NCBI GenBank assembly: GCA_016212925.1
Contig: JACRDF010000037.1
Coordinates: forward strand, 62,001-126,000
DNA from: Desulfomonile tiedjei
GTDB taxonomy: Bacteria; Desulfobacterota; Desulfomonilia; Desulfomonilales; Desulfomonilaceae
Length of the DNA stretch: 64,000 nucleotides
Reading direction: 5' to 3'
In this document: one piece after another, positions 44,241 through 52,908 of the stretch
Position numbering within the stretch: position 1 is the stretch's first letter
How the letters are laid out: each line of letters starts with the position of its first letter
Program-made: the position numbers and the translations under genes
The notes under the pieces: model-generated
The model's input: the letters and a program-made list of their open reading frames with translations, nothing else
What the model was told of the DNA's origin: nothing
The model's database searches: none

Positions 44241-45395
44241 TCATCCCGAGACTCTAACCGCATGAAATCCAAAGCGACTGCGAATAGTGTCCACGATGCC
44301 GTCTCGAATTCCGCGCTGGAGGCGCTTTGGGTCGAACAGATCCGTCTGCACGGTCGATTGGCCTATCCCTGACAGCTTGACCCCGACCTGCCGGATTTTT
44401 GTCCGGCGGGTGATGGTCTTCTTGAACAGTCTATCAAGGCACTCCAGGATTTCACGATTACCGTTGGTCCCTTCTTTGAATGAGATGGATCTTGTAACAT
44501 CGACGAAATCCGCGTACCGGATCTTGAGGCTTACCGTGGTGGCGGCCTGCTGATCGGCCCTTACCCGAGCGGCCAGTTTTTCGCCCATCTCGCGGGCCAC
44601 TGACCGAACGAAAGAATAGTCGAGCGTGTCTTTGGCCAGGGTCCGCTCCTTGGAATAGGATTTCTGACCCTCCAGCGGCTCTGTTCGAACCTGACGGCTG
44701 TCTCTCCCGACCGCGGTTTCCCACAACTTCTCGCCCCATCGGCCCAAAAGGCGCCGGAGACGATCAGGCCCCGCGTCCGCGAGTTCTCCCACAAGCCTAA
44801 TCCCCTCTCGCCTGAGGATTTCCTCGGCATTTTTGCCCACACCCGGGACGCTGGCCACCGGAAGTCCGCCCAATACGTGTTGCGCCAAATGCGGGTCCAG
44901 GTAGAGCAAGCCATTGGGCTTGGCCAGGCCGGCAGCCATCTTAGCCTCGGTTTTCGTTCCCGCGAGACCCCCGGAGACATTGATGTGCAGTTCTGATCTT
45001 ATCTCGCACATCAACCTGTGAGCCACCTCCCACGCAGGCGCTTTATGCAGCCTCAGGGTCCCGGTAAGATCCACATAGCCTTCATCCACACTGGTTTGTT
45101 CCACCGCAGGGGAGTAATTGCGCATAAACCCGAACATTTTGCCTGAGAATTCGCTGTACGCGGCAAAGTTCGGGTTAAGAAACACGGCATGGGGGCAAAG
45201 TCTTCTGGCCTGCACTACGGACATCGCGGAATGAACACCGAACCGCCTGGCTTCATAAGATGCCGCTGACACGACACCTCGATCGCTGCCACCTACTATG
45301 ACAGCCTTGCCTCTAAGCTCAGGCCTCAGCCTTTGCTCCACCGAAGCAAAAAACGCGTCCGCGTCCACATGAAGTATCAATGAGGTGCTGAACAT
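44241..45395 (-). CDS. dinB: DNA polymerase IV (Y family)
   Basis: 384 residues. A low-fidelity translesion polymerase. Active-site acidic residues: HVDADAFFASVEQ (Asp11, Asp13) and SVDEGYVDLTG (Asp/Glu). The steric region YEARRFGVHSAM, an HhH-like PGVGKNAEEIL and the C-terminal little-finger domain (from about 235) are seen. No clamp-binding motif was looked for beyond the C-terminus. It lies 78 bases after lexA on the same strand, an SOS-regulated pair. Its stop codon lies inside a small hairpin, 44230-44248. Confidence 0.95.
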   Translation of the reverse strand: MFSTSLILHVDADAFFASVEQRLRPELRGKAVIVGGSDRGVVSAASYEARRFGVHSAMSVVQARRLCPHAVFLNPNFAAYSEFSGKMFGFMRNYSPAVEQTSVDEGYVDLTGTLRLHKAPAWEVAHRLMCEIRSELHINVSGGLAGTKTEAKMAAGLAKPNGLLYLDPHLAQHVLGGLPVASVPGVGKNAEEILRREGIRLVGELADAGPDRLRRLLGRWGEKLWETAVGRDSRQVRTEPLEGQKSYSKERTLAKDTLDYSFVRSVAREMGEKLAARVRADQQAATTVSLKIRYADFVDVTRSISFKEGTNGNREILECLDRLFKKTITRRTKIRQVGVKLSGIGQSTVQTDLFDPKRLQRGIRDGIVDTIRSRFGFHAVRVSG

Positions 45396-45473
45396 TGCTT
45401 ACATTTGTTGGAAGTGGAACTGAAAAGAGCTGCTACAGTAAGTCAGCTAAGAACGCGTCAAGTTGGGCGCTCC

Positions 45474-46088
45474 TTATTTTCTATATTTTCGCAAGATCCC
45501 GACCACGACCCCTTGTATCGTTACATCTTTCTCGTCCAGAACCATAGGCTGATAAGAGGGGTTGGCCGGCTCCAGCATGATGCGGCTTCCACGTCGTCTA
45601 TACCGTTTGAGGGTTGCTTCGCTGTTTCTTATAAGCGCGACCACCATTTCACCGTTCACGGCTGCATCGCGTTTTTCCACGATCACGTAGTCACCATCCA
45701 TAATATGATCTTCAACCATGGAATCGCCTTTCACTTGCAGCACGAACGTAGAGCCGCGTCCCATCATAGCTGCGGGAATGGCCATGGTTTCGGTATCTTC
45801 CAGTGCTTCGATGGGGCTTCCTGCTGCAATCCTGCCTGAGAGGGGCACTTCCTCAATCACATGGGTTGTTGGCCTTGGTTCGGCAAGATCTATGGAACGA
45901 TTGGCATTCCATTTTTTTGTTAAGAAGCCTTTGGTTTTCAGATTTTCCACGTGAACGTGTATGTTGGAGGGGGAAGAAAGCCCCAAACCGCGGGCTATCT
46001 CTTCATAGCTCGGCGCGTGGCCGTACTCTTCCATGAAACGCCGTATGTAATCGAAGACAAGTTTCTGTTTTTTGGTCAGACTTCGCAT
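45474..46088 (-). CDS. lexA: SOS repressor LexA
   Basis: 204 residues. Winged HTH at 1-70 (PSYEEIARGLGLSSPSNIH, ENLKTKGFLTKKW). The S24 autoprotease domain has the cleavage pair Ala89-Gly90 (RIAAGSP), nucleophile Ser123 (GDSMVEDHI) and Lys161 (EATLKR). RecA-stimulated self-cleavage relieves repression. It is the first gene of lexA-dinB and its own promoter carries a candidate operator at 46126-46140, so autoregulation is expected. Confidence 0.96.
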   Translation of the reverse strand: MRSLTKKQKLVFDYIRRFMEEYGHAPSYEEIARGLGLSSPSNIHVHVENLKTKGFLTKKWNANRSIDLAEPRPTTHVIEEVPLSGRIAAGSPIEALEDTETMAIPAAMMGRGSTFVLQVKGDSMVEDHIMDGDYVIVEKRDAAVNGEMVVALIRNSEATLKRYRRRGSRIMLEPANPSYQPMVLDEKDVTIQGVVVGILRKYRK

Positions 46089-46117
46089 CGTTCACCACTG
46101 ATTAACGCCTTGTCCAT

Positions 46118-46145
46118 ATGATAACGAACATAATACGAAAGTCAA
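46118..46145 (-). promoter_or_regulatory. lexA promoter with candidate LexA operator
   Basis: Minus strand TTGACT (46140-46145), 16-base spacer and TATCAT (46118-46123). Between them TTTC-N7-GTTC (46126-46140) is one base from the direct repeat GTTC-N7-GTTC known for alphaproteobacterial LexA. No Gram-positive GAACN4GTTC box is seen. Confidence 0.5.
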
Positions 46146-46280
46146 GCGAAATTGTTGCGAAAGCCACCTGACCCGTGCCCGTACCGGAACCTTATCCGGC
46201 GGTTTTCCGCCCGCTTCCCATTGACTTTCGGGTCCCCACTATGTTAAAAATATCAAGATGTTCCACGTGTCGGCAACCTT

Positions 46281-46598
46281 ATGATGAAAACCGCGCTCAT
46301 TGCTCTTGCAGCCTTTGGGCTGATCCTGGCCGCTTGCTACCAGGGATTCGCAGATCCCCTGTCCAAGAACGGCTGGGCCAGGGTTATTGATGTCTCTCCG
46401 CACGGTGCGATGCTTCTACAATACGCCAGCGGCAAGGTCGCGTGGAAACGCATCAATCCCGATAATGTGCGAAAAGACACCATGCTTGCCGTCAAAAATC
46501 GATTTCTGCCCGCTCGGTACGTGGAGACCAAGCAAGGAAGCACCCTCACCTTTCCCAAGGGAGAAACTCTCATCTACTACGAGCTTCATTTAGACTGA
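46281..46598 (+). CDS. Small exported protein of unknown function
   Basis: 105 residues with a signal peptide (MMKTALIALAAFGLILAACY, probably cut near GFAD; the Cys could instead be a lipobox). The mature part is short: NGWARVIDVSPHGAMLLQYA, WKRINPDNVRKDTML and PKGETLIYYELHLD. Two adjacent Met codons make the start ambiguous by one residue. No family recognised. It stands alone upstream of the zinc-ribbon gene. Confidence 0.6.
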   Translation: MMKTALIALAAFGLILAACYQGFADPLSKNGWARVIDVSPHGAMLLQYASGKVAWKRINPDNVRKDTMLAVKNRFLPARYVETKQGSTLTFPKGETLIYYELHLD

Positions 46599-46696
46599 CA
46601 CGGCGTGGGTGTTTTTCCGGCGACAGGGCTTGCATCTTTTGCAGCGGAATAGCATCTTCATTCCTAGAAGACAAAGCGTAGGAGGAACCGGTTCAT

Positions 46697-46924
46697 ATGC
46701 CGATTTACGAGTACAAATGCTCTAAGTGCAACGACACATTTGAAAAGCTGGTCTTTGGCCAAGAAGAAGTGGCATGTCCCGCATGTGGCGGCCAAGTGGA
46801 ACGGCAGATGTCATGCTGCAATTTCAAGAGTGGCGCCGGGTCCGGTAGCGACGGCAAAACGTTTGGGACCGCAAAGTCAGGGTGCAGCAGTTGTTCGGCG
46901 ACATCCTGCGCGACTTGCCATTAA
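46697..46924 (+). CDS. FmdB-type zinc-ribbon protein
   Basis: 75 residues. MPIYEYKCSKCNDTFEKLV with the second pair CPACGG is the FmdB zinc-ribbon signature (four Cys). A flexible Gly/Ser/Lys-rich part and a Cys-rich end (CSSCSATSCATCH) follow. Family members are called regulatory but the role is unsettled. It precedes the next gene by 35 bases and has a GGAGG site. Confidence 0.85.
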   Translation: MPIYEYKCSKCNDTFEKLVFGQEEVACPACGGQVERQMSCCNFKSGAGSGSDGKTFGTAKSGCSSCSATSCATCH

Positions 46925-46959
46925 TTAGTAAGCTGTCTCCCTTTCAAGGAGGTACTGTA

Positions 46960-47400
46960 ATGCCTGACGTAGAGAGCGCTCATCTTCGCTTACAGCAACA
47001 AATTGACTGCCAACTTGAAGTGACACCCCGCCCGACTCTGGAAGCATGGGAGAGAACGGGCTGGAAAGACGAACCGGGCACCGACGTGGACGAATCCCCT
47101 CTGAAGTACATGGCATTGGTGCTGCTCGACGCCATCGAGGAGCGAGCCCCGCGACTTTCCATTGATAAGGACCAGGGGGTGACTGTTTTCTCGAATTCCA
47201 CTTACACCCTGCCCAAGGCGCCTCCTCACATTATCGCCAGAGGCCTGGAGATCTTGCGGGAAATTACCGGAGTGGAAGGCCCCACCGGACAGGGGACGCT
47301 CGCCCTGGGAATACGTAATGACAGCCTGGAACTGGTAATCCAAAAAGACGCGGGAAAGCACATAATTAACATTCCGGGGATAGATCAGTATCCCGGATGA
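46960..47400 (+). CDS. Hypothetical protein downstream of the zinc-ribbon gene
   Basis: 146 residues from ATG 46960, where AAGGAGGT lies nine bases upstream (near-perfect Shine-Dalgarno). The ORF could extend upstream into fmdB but that overlaps it out of frame. Notable segments: DVDESPLKYMALVLLDAIEE, APPHIIARGLEILREITGVE, LALGIRNDSLELVIQKDAGK. No signal peptide and no recognised family; probably co-transcribed with the zinc-ribbon gene. Confidence 0.65.
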   Translation: MPDVESAHLRLQQQIDCQLEVTPRPTLEAWERTGWKDEPGTDVDESPLKYMALVLLDAIEERAPRLSIDKDQGVTVFSNSTYTLPKAPPHIIARGLEILREITGVEGPTGQGTLALGIRNDSLELVIQKDAGKHIINIPGIDQYPG

Positions 47401-47599
47401 CCCGACTCCTGTGAGCCATTCAGACGATTTAGCCACGGGGCAAGATGGCTCCCGGGTCTTGCCCCGGCCAGTTTTTTGGAGGATGATCATCCCACATCGT
47501 TGTCTTGACGCCTGGCGGGTACCTGGGTAACAAATGGCGACGATATCTCCTGTTGGACGAAAGCACCGGACGGGGCTATCTTTACATTCCGTAGTTGTT

Positions 47600-48235
47600 C
47601 TAAGGCTTCCCGCCGACTTCTACCGCTTCGCAAGCCCGGCCGGGCTCCGATTCCGACGCGTGCCTTTCAAGCTGCTCTCGGGGGATTCTGTCCAAAACGA
47701 GGTGAGGTTCGAATCTTTTTTGGTCTTTGTTCCAAACGAATTGTCGCAACTCTATGGCAGGACCGAGGTCCTCGTAAAGAATCACCCACCATTCACTATG
47801 TTTGATATCGAGGCAGATTTTCATCTTTTTTACTGATGGAGTGGCCCTTGCCATTTCAATGGCCGCGCTTCTAATCCTATCATCCTCCCAGTCATTTTTC
47901 TGGGGTTTAGGGTCTGCCTGGGGCTCTATGACAACTCTTACAGGTCGAGGGGGTTGGCCTTGTTGCGGGGGACCCGCCTCCTCCATCTGGCGTTCAGGCG
48001 GGATCGTAGGTTTTATGAGACCTTGATCCGTTTGTGCCGCGGCGGGTTGCTCGATATCGGCCTGTTCCGTGCCCCAATAAGGGCTTTTTAGGCCTTCCTG
48101 CGACGGCAGCCGACAGCCAATCAAGGCCAGAGCCACCATTACGAGCAGAGCGTTCCGTGTTAGGGCTGAACACAAGGCTTTGGCCCTTTCGGAAAAAAAG
48201 TAGCTTTTCGAGGCCATATCAGGGGAAACGGGCAA
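47600..48235 (-). CDS. Putative lipoprotein, paralogue of the one at 40.5 kb
   Basis: 211 residues from a TTG at 48235, preceded at six bases by AGGAGG; that site lies within the longer ORF from 48256, so the later start is preferred, though ATG 48217 is possible. A lipobox ALIGC (about Cys41) is followed by a Pro/Gln-rich linker. The C-terminal domain has RIRSAAIEMARATPSVKKMKICL, EWWVILYEDL and FVWNKDQKRFE, matching the 40.5 kb lipoprotein. Function unknown. It may be the last gene of the ankyrin set transcribed leftwards. Confidence 0.6.
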   Translation of the reverse strand: MPVSPDMASKSYFFSERAKALCSALTRNALLVMVALALIGCRLPSQEGLKSPYWGTEQADIEQPAAAQTDQGLIKPTIPPERQMEEAGPPQQGQPPRPVRVVIEPQADPKPQKNDWEDDRIRSAAIEMARATPSVKKMKICLDIKHSEWWVILYEDLGPAIELRQFVWNKDQKRFEPHLVLDRIPREQLERHASESEPGRACEAVEVGGKP

Positions 48236-48293
48236 GGAAGACCTCCTTAACGGCACGTTGATCTCTCTTTGCGATCCTGGAGAATGACTCTGT

Positions 48294-49397
48294 TTACAGC
48301 GAATGGTTTTCCTTTTTCAGGAACGATGCAGCCCCCCTCCGGAGGAGAAGCTTCACCACGTCTTGACGGCCTGCTTTCCAAGCGACCATGACAGCCGAGT
48401 AGCCGAGGGAATTGACCGCGTTTACATCCACACCCCTGTCTAGAAGCAACTCTACCATTCGCGCCTGGCCGGCGACACATGCGCTGAGCATGGCAGTGTA
48501 ACCTTCCTTGGTTTCCAAAGTAAAGTCCGCCCGGTGGCTCAGAAGCGCATCGGCCACATCACAATGGCCCCTTACACAGGCCATCATGAGCGGAGTCCTT
48601 CCCAATACGTCCCTCACGTTTACTTGCGCGCCATTGGCAACGAGAAAGCCCACCGTGTCCAAATGATTTTTGGCGGCCGCCAGGAACAATGCTGTACGAC
48701 TTCTCGCATCTTCGCACTCCATACGGGCGCCCCTGGCAACAAGCAACTCGACCACTTCGGTACTCCCTGCACGGGATGCAACATGCAACGGAGTGCTCCG
48801 CCGGCCGTTGCAGGACTCAATTTTTGCCTCCTTGTCCAGGAGGGCTTCCGCCATTTCGACATGCCCTTCAAATGCGGCCCAGTGCAGGGCAGTCCAGCCA
48901 CCTCTGTCAAGCGCATGGATATTTGCGCCGGCGGCCAACAGCAGACGCGCCGGTTCGGCCCTGTTCTCGACCGTGCAAATAACAACAGCGGTTCTCCCCA
49001 ACTCGTCCTGAACCTCAACTTCAGCACCGGCCTCTATCAAAAGCGCGGCAACCTCCGTACTGCCTAGCCGGCAGGATTCCATGAGAGCGGTTTTACCTAA
49101 AGAGTCTTGGGCGTTGACCTCGGGATGGTGGTCCAGGAGGGTCTTGACCACATCGACATGACCTCGCGCCGATGCCTCAATTAAGGCTGTTCTTCCATGC
49201 TTGTTGCGAGCGTCCACGTCGGAGCCATTTTCGAGCAAAAAATCAACTAAGGCCCCGTGCCCGCCGGATGCCGCGAAAATGAGAGCGGTCGCGGCGAAAA
49301 CGTCGTCCACAGCATTCAAATCATGACCGTCGGCCACCAATTGTCCGGCTCTTTCGATGTTTCCTTGTTGAGCCGCATATATCAACTCATTTTCCAT
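48294..49397 (-). CDS. Ankyrin-repeat protein (367 aa)
   Basis: Made almost entirely of ankyrin repeats, about ten of 33 residues, e.g. GRTALIEASARGHVDVVKTL and GWTALHWAAFEGHVEMAEAL. No signal peptide or membrane helix and no catalytic domain. Such proteins act as protein-interaction scaffolds. It lies directly after the larger ankyrin gene (82-base gap), so the two probably form a unit; the last repeat ends near the stop. Confidence 0.9.
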   Translation of the reverse strand: MENELIYAAQQGNIERAGQLVADGHDLNAVDDVFAATALIFAASGGHGALVDFLLENGSDVDARNKHGRTALIEASARGHVDVVKTLLDHHPEVNAQDSLGKTALMESCRLGSTEVAALLIEAGAEVEVQDELGRTAVVICTVENRAEPARLLLAAGANIHALDRGGWTALHWAAFEGHVEMAEALLDKEAKIESCNGRRSTPLHVASRAGSTEVVELLVARGARMECEDARSRTALFLAAAKNHLDTVGFLVANGAQVNVRDVLGRTPLMMACVRGHCDVADALLSHRADFTLETKEGYTAMLSACVAGQARMVELLLDRGVDVNAVNSLGYSAVMVAWKAGRQDVVKLLLRRGAASFLKKENHSL

Positions 49398-49479
49398 GAA
49401 AATTTCCTGCCAACCAACGGGTGTTGACCGAAGACCGGACCGTCTGTCTTACTCTCCGAGTCCTGCCTCAAACGCGAAC

Positions 49480-51111
49480 TTACTTGCCGCCCAATCCCCG
49501 CAGCTCCTCAGCTATAGCGTAATGGCCGTGGAACTGAGCCAGCGTTAAGGCCGTGCGCCCGTCATTATTGGCCGCGTCGAAATTCACACCGGTTTCCAAA
49601 AGAACGGTTACCGCCTCATGAAATCCGTTCCGAGCCGCCTCAATCAGCGCGGTGTTGCCATCGCGGTCCTGTGCGTTGGGATCGGCGTCTGCGGAAAGAA
49701 GACTCCGCACTACGGCGGCTCGGTCGAGCCCACGATCCGCTCTTCTGCCGGGAGACCTTGCTGATTGTTCGGAGTGATGCTCACCCAAGGCCGGAACGGT
49801 TGTACCCATACAGGTCCATATCAAGGGGGTGCGCCCGGCTTCGTCACAGGCGTTGACGTCGGCGAGGTAATCCAACAAGAGGTTCACAACTTGCCTGTGC
49901 CCTGCCCTGCACGCGTAAATCAAGGCTGTTGCGCCATACTCGTCTTCAGAGTCAACCTTTGCTCCTGATTTTATCAGCAGTCCGGCGCATTCCGTCTCCC
50001 CCGCGCTGCATGCAAACATCAGAGCGGTACATCCATTCTCATCGCTAAGGTTCACATTTGCATCGCACTGGAGAAGCAGTCCCACCACTTCAATGCAGCC
50101 GGTCCTTGTGGCTCTCATCAAGGCTGTGACATCGGAGTGATCGTGCACATTGACCTTGGCTCCACGATCCAGCAACAGTCTCGCAGAATGCGCCTGGCAT
50201 CGTCGCGAGGCCTTCATCAATGCGGTTGCCCCGTACCGGTCGGTTGCATGAATGTTCGCGCCTGCGTCGAGTAAAAGCTCGATCGCCTTGTCGCGACCAA
50301 TGGAAGCGGCCCACATCAACGGCGTCCACCCTCTGGGGTCCGGCGTTTCGATTTCACACCCGTAGGACAACAGCTTGGCGATTACCTCACTGGGGCCTCC
50401 GCGGGCGGCCAGGGCCAGGGCCGGCGATCCAAGCCTGTCCCTTACGTTGGGATCAGCACCGCGCTCCATCAGAAGACCGACCACCTCGGGGCGACCTTTT
50501 GTAACGGCCATCAACAACGCATTGTGCCCCAGGCCGTCTTTGGCATGAATGTTTGCTCCGTAGTCCAACAAAAGTCCCACTATTTCGCTGCGCCCTTCGC
50601 CGGCGGCATGCAGAAGCGCGGTTCGCTGATCCTCGGTCTGCGCATCAATTTCAGCGCCGTGGTCCAAAAGCATTTGCACGATCTGTTTGCAGTCGGCATC
50701 GGAGGCGCACCACGCAGCGGCCATAATCAGGGGCGTAGCGCCACCTTGGACGTTCGCCGCGTTGACGTCGGCTCCGCTTCGCAATAGGACCCTAACGATT
50801 TCGGGATGTCCGAATTCACAGGCGCTCATAAGCGGCGTCAATCCGTATGCATTCGATACGTTGACGTCGGCCCCGATCTCAATGAGCAGCTCTACGATCT
50901 GCGCGTGCCCCTGCTGTGAAGCTTTGATCAGGGCGGTGTCATCAGAGGGACCCCTCCAGTCCGCGCTGCCACCGGCCACGAGGATCGCTCTGACTGCGGC
51001 TTCGTTTCCGGATTCCGCAGCGGCCAGCAACGCCTCAGCGTTCACTTCGACAATGCTGTCTCGCACGCTTGAGTCGGTTGCGTCCGGGTTATTCCTTCCG
51101 TGTTGGGTCAT
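49480..51111 (-). CDS. Ankyrin-repeat protein (543 aa)
   Basis: From ATG 51111 (GGGAG six bases upstream) 543 residues; the track frame is open 32 codons further, without a good site. A short polar N-terminus precedes roughly 14 ankyrin units (DTALIKASQQGHAQIVELLI, GWTPLMWAASIGRDKAIELL and similar). One unit near residue 455 carries an insertion of some 30 residues (TVPALGEHHSEQSARSPG). No other domain. It is likely a cytoplasmic scaffold co-expressed with its smaller neighbour. Confidence 0.88.
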   Translation of the reverse strand: MTQHGRNNPDATDSSVRDSIVEVNAEALLAAAESGNEAAVRAILVAGGSADWRGPSDDTALIKASQQGHAQIVELLIEIGADVNVSNAYGLTPLMSACEFGHPEIVRVLLRSGADVNAANVQGGATPLIMAAAWCASDADCKQIVQMLLDHGAEIDAQTEDQRTALLHAAGEGRSEIVGLLLDYGANIHAKDGLGHNALLMAVTKGRPEVVGLLMERGADPNVRDRLGSPALALAARGGPSEVIAKLLSYGCEIETPDPRGWTPLMWAASIGRDKAIELLLDAGANIHATDRYGATALMKASRRCQAHSARLLLDRGAKVNVHDHSDVTALMRATRTGCIEVVGLLLQCDANVNLSDENGCTALMFACSAGETECAGLLIKSGAKVDSEDEYGATALIYACRAGHRQVVNLLLDYLADVNACDEAGRTPLIWTCMGTTVPALGEHHSEQSARSPGRRADRGLDRAAVVRSLLSADADPNAQDRDGNTALIEAARNGFHEAVTVLLETGVNFDAANNDGRTALTLAQFHGHYAIAEELRGLGGK

Positions 51112-51253
51112 CGGCACTCCCGTCCCCGATCGTCGCGCGGCCGACAATTCATTGCCGAAGGCGGGGATTTCGGCATCGAACTCGTGTTCAAGGATCGAAC
51201 GCGCCACAGGAGCTTGCCCGCGTATGCCCTGAAAGACCGTCCCACAAAATCGA

Positions 51254-51805
51254 TCAATTGGGAGGGGAAGTCCCTGTCTGCTCTCGAATGTATCTGCGCA
51301 ATTCTTGCCAGATTTTTGCCGACGCGTCTATCAGGTAGAATCCGCCCTTGGAGCGACCTTCTTCGGTGCCGTTTTGGGCTATCCAAATGCATCGAGCCTC
51401 GAATACCAGGGGAGGGAGGCCAAGGAGTTCGTCCGTGGGGATGACAAAGGTCTTGATGTCATCTACTACGGCCTCGATGCCCGTTACTCCCAGGCCATTG
51501 GCGGAGATGTCCACGACCTTGCCCCGGTTCTCGGGTTCATCGGCCTCATAGATAGGCAGAGGGAAATTCACGCGGTCTCTGCGAAAGAGACGAACGTGCT
51601 TCAGCGGAACGGTTTTATTGCAGAAGATGGACCACGCTTGAAATTCGAAGGGGCTCAAAACCTCGGCGTCCAGCAATTTTCTGAAGACCACCTGAAGCTC
51701 TTCTGGAGACAGTTTGTACTTCGCGATCAGGTCACTGTCCGTCATCCTCGCGCGAATATCATTCATGATGTCTTTGGCACTGATTTTCTTAGTAGCCTGC
51801 GGCAT
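51254..51805 (-). CDS. PilZ-like protein with an N-terminal helical domain
   Basis: 183 residues from ATG 51805 (GAGGGAAA upstream). The N-terminal 60 residues (KKISAKDIMNDIRARMTDSDLIAKYKLS in part) form a helical domain common in Desulfobacterota. A PilZ-like beta domain follows (RRDRVNFPLPIY, VVDISANGLGVTGIEA), and then a C-terminal part. PilZ domains bind cyclic di-GMP through RxxxR and D/NxSxxG; here RRDRV and DISANG are partial matches, so binding is plausible but unproven. Confidence 0.65.
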   Translation of the reverse strand: MPQATKKISAKDIMNDIRARMTDSDLIAKYKLSPEELQVVFRKLLDAEVLSPFEFQAWSIFCNKTVPLKHVRLFRRDRVNFPLPIYEADEPENRGKVVDISANGLGVTGIEAVVDDIKTFVIPTDELLGLPPLVFEARCIWIAQNGTEEGRSKGGFYLIDASAKIWQELRRYIREQTGTSPPN

Positions 51806-52163
51806 GCCCGTTTCCCTCAACGGCTGACTAATCTAGCACAGTCATTCAGGAATCTCCAGGAAGTTGTCCGGGCATTAGATGATTCTCTTCACCGGAGCGC
51901 GCTTCCCCGAAAACATCTTTTCGCCATTCATTAAGGAGAGGTAATTAGTCGGAGCAGCCCTTCCATCTTTCACGGGAGGCAGCGATAGCTCAGGGAAATG
52001 ACAGTGACCGGCGGGACGCGGGTCCTACCTCGCGCGTTTTACCCCCGGTTGAGTCATGATCCCCGTGGCAAAGCAGGACCGGCATCTTGTCGGCCCCGCG
52101 TGCTACCCCGCACCCGCTTACAAGCCGGGCTTAGTGACTGGTCGCCAGTCGAAAAAATTTGTC

Positions 52164-52192
52164 TTGACAGCTGGAGATATTAACAGATACTT
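52164..52192 (+). promoter_or_regulatory. Candidate promoter of the XRE-cupin regulator
   Basis: TTGACA (52164-52169) and GATACT at 52186-52191 (16-base spacer; ATACTT one base on gives 17). ATACTT occurs three times between 52187 and 52217. Confidence 0.45.
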
Positions 52193-52197
52193 ATTAG

Positions 52198-52214
52198 ATT
52201 AAGAAATACTTAAT
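52198..52214. promoter_or_regulatory. Candidate operator palindrome for the XRE-cupin regulator
   Basis: ATTAAGAAATACTTAAT is a 6-bp inverted repeat around five bases, placed just after the -10 and 20 bases before the ATG, a site where a repressor would block transcription or its own expression. Confidence 0.45.
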
Positions 52215-52233
52215 ACTTCGTGCCAAGAGTATC

Positions 52234-52788
52234 ATGGCTGTTGAAACAGAGATCGGCCTAAGGATCAAGGCCCACCGGCAGAGCAATCATCTGACCCTGA
52301 AGCAGTTGGCGGAAAAGGTCGGCTGCACCGATGCGTACCTATCTCAGATAGAGAACGGGCGTGTGTCGCCTTCCATAGCGAGTCTGAAGAAGATAGCCGA
52401 CGCGTTACACTCTAAAATCACTGATTTTTTCGTGGAATCTGAGGATGACGACCCCGTGGTTCTGTCGCCGGACAAACGAATTAAGTTATCACTGGAGCGG
52501 TGGAACGCCGAGATTCAGTCCCTGGTGATAAATCCCAGAACCAAACGCATGCACCCGTTCTACACCACGATACAACCCGGAGGCGGATCTCACGGCCTGT
52601 ACAGTCATGTGGGAGAAGAATTCGGCCTGGTGCTGAAAGGAGAGTTGGAAATCGACCTGGACGGAACCATTCATCGCGTCAGGGAGAACGAAAGCTTCTA
52701 CTACAACTCTTCCCAGCCTCACAGCTGGACGAACCCGGGCAATGTCGAGGCAATCGTCGTCTGGGTGATCAGTCCCCCAACGTTTTAG
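52234..52788 (+). CDS. XRE-family regulator with C-terminal cupin domain
   Basis: 184 residues. Helix-turn-helix of the Cro/CI type (10-65: LTLKQLAEKVGCTDAYLSQIENG) and a cupin_2 barrel (about 110-180: GGGSHGLYSHVGEEFGLVLKGE, ENESFYYNSSQPHSWTNPG), with His and Glu residues suited to metal or effector binding. Such fusions often control catabolic or polyamine genes and sense a small ligand. It precedes the transporter and degradation genes on the same strand and is the likely regulator of the cluster. Confidence 0.9.
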   Translation: MAVETEIGLRIKAHRQSNHLTLKQLAEKVGCTDAYLSQIENGRVSPSIASLKKIADALHSKITDFFVESEDDDPVVLSPDKRIKLSLERWNAEIQSLVINPRTKRMHPFYTTIQPGGGSHGLYSHVGEEFGLVLKGELEIDLDGTIHRVRENESFYYNSSQPHSWTNPGNVEAIVVWVISPPTF

Positions 52789-52908
52789 GACAAGGGTGCT
52801 TTCAGGCGATGAATTCTATCGTCTCCAGAATAGTGATTGTCTGCAAGTCCTTTTGGTGAGAAAGCGGTTTCCAAGAAATAACGTCCTCAATCCAGTCAGG
52901 AGGGAAAA

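Larger units (their letters stand above)
51806..52233. other. Intergenic region with promoter and operator of the XRE-cupin gene
   Basis: The first 320 bases show no gene. The end (52164-52214) is A/T-rich and holds the control sites listed next. Confidence 0.6.
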
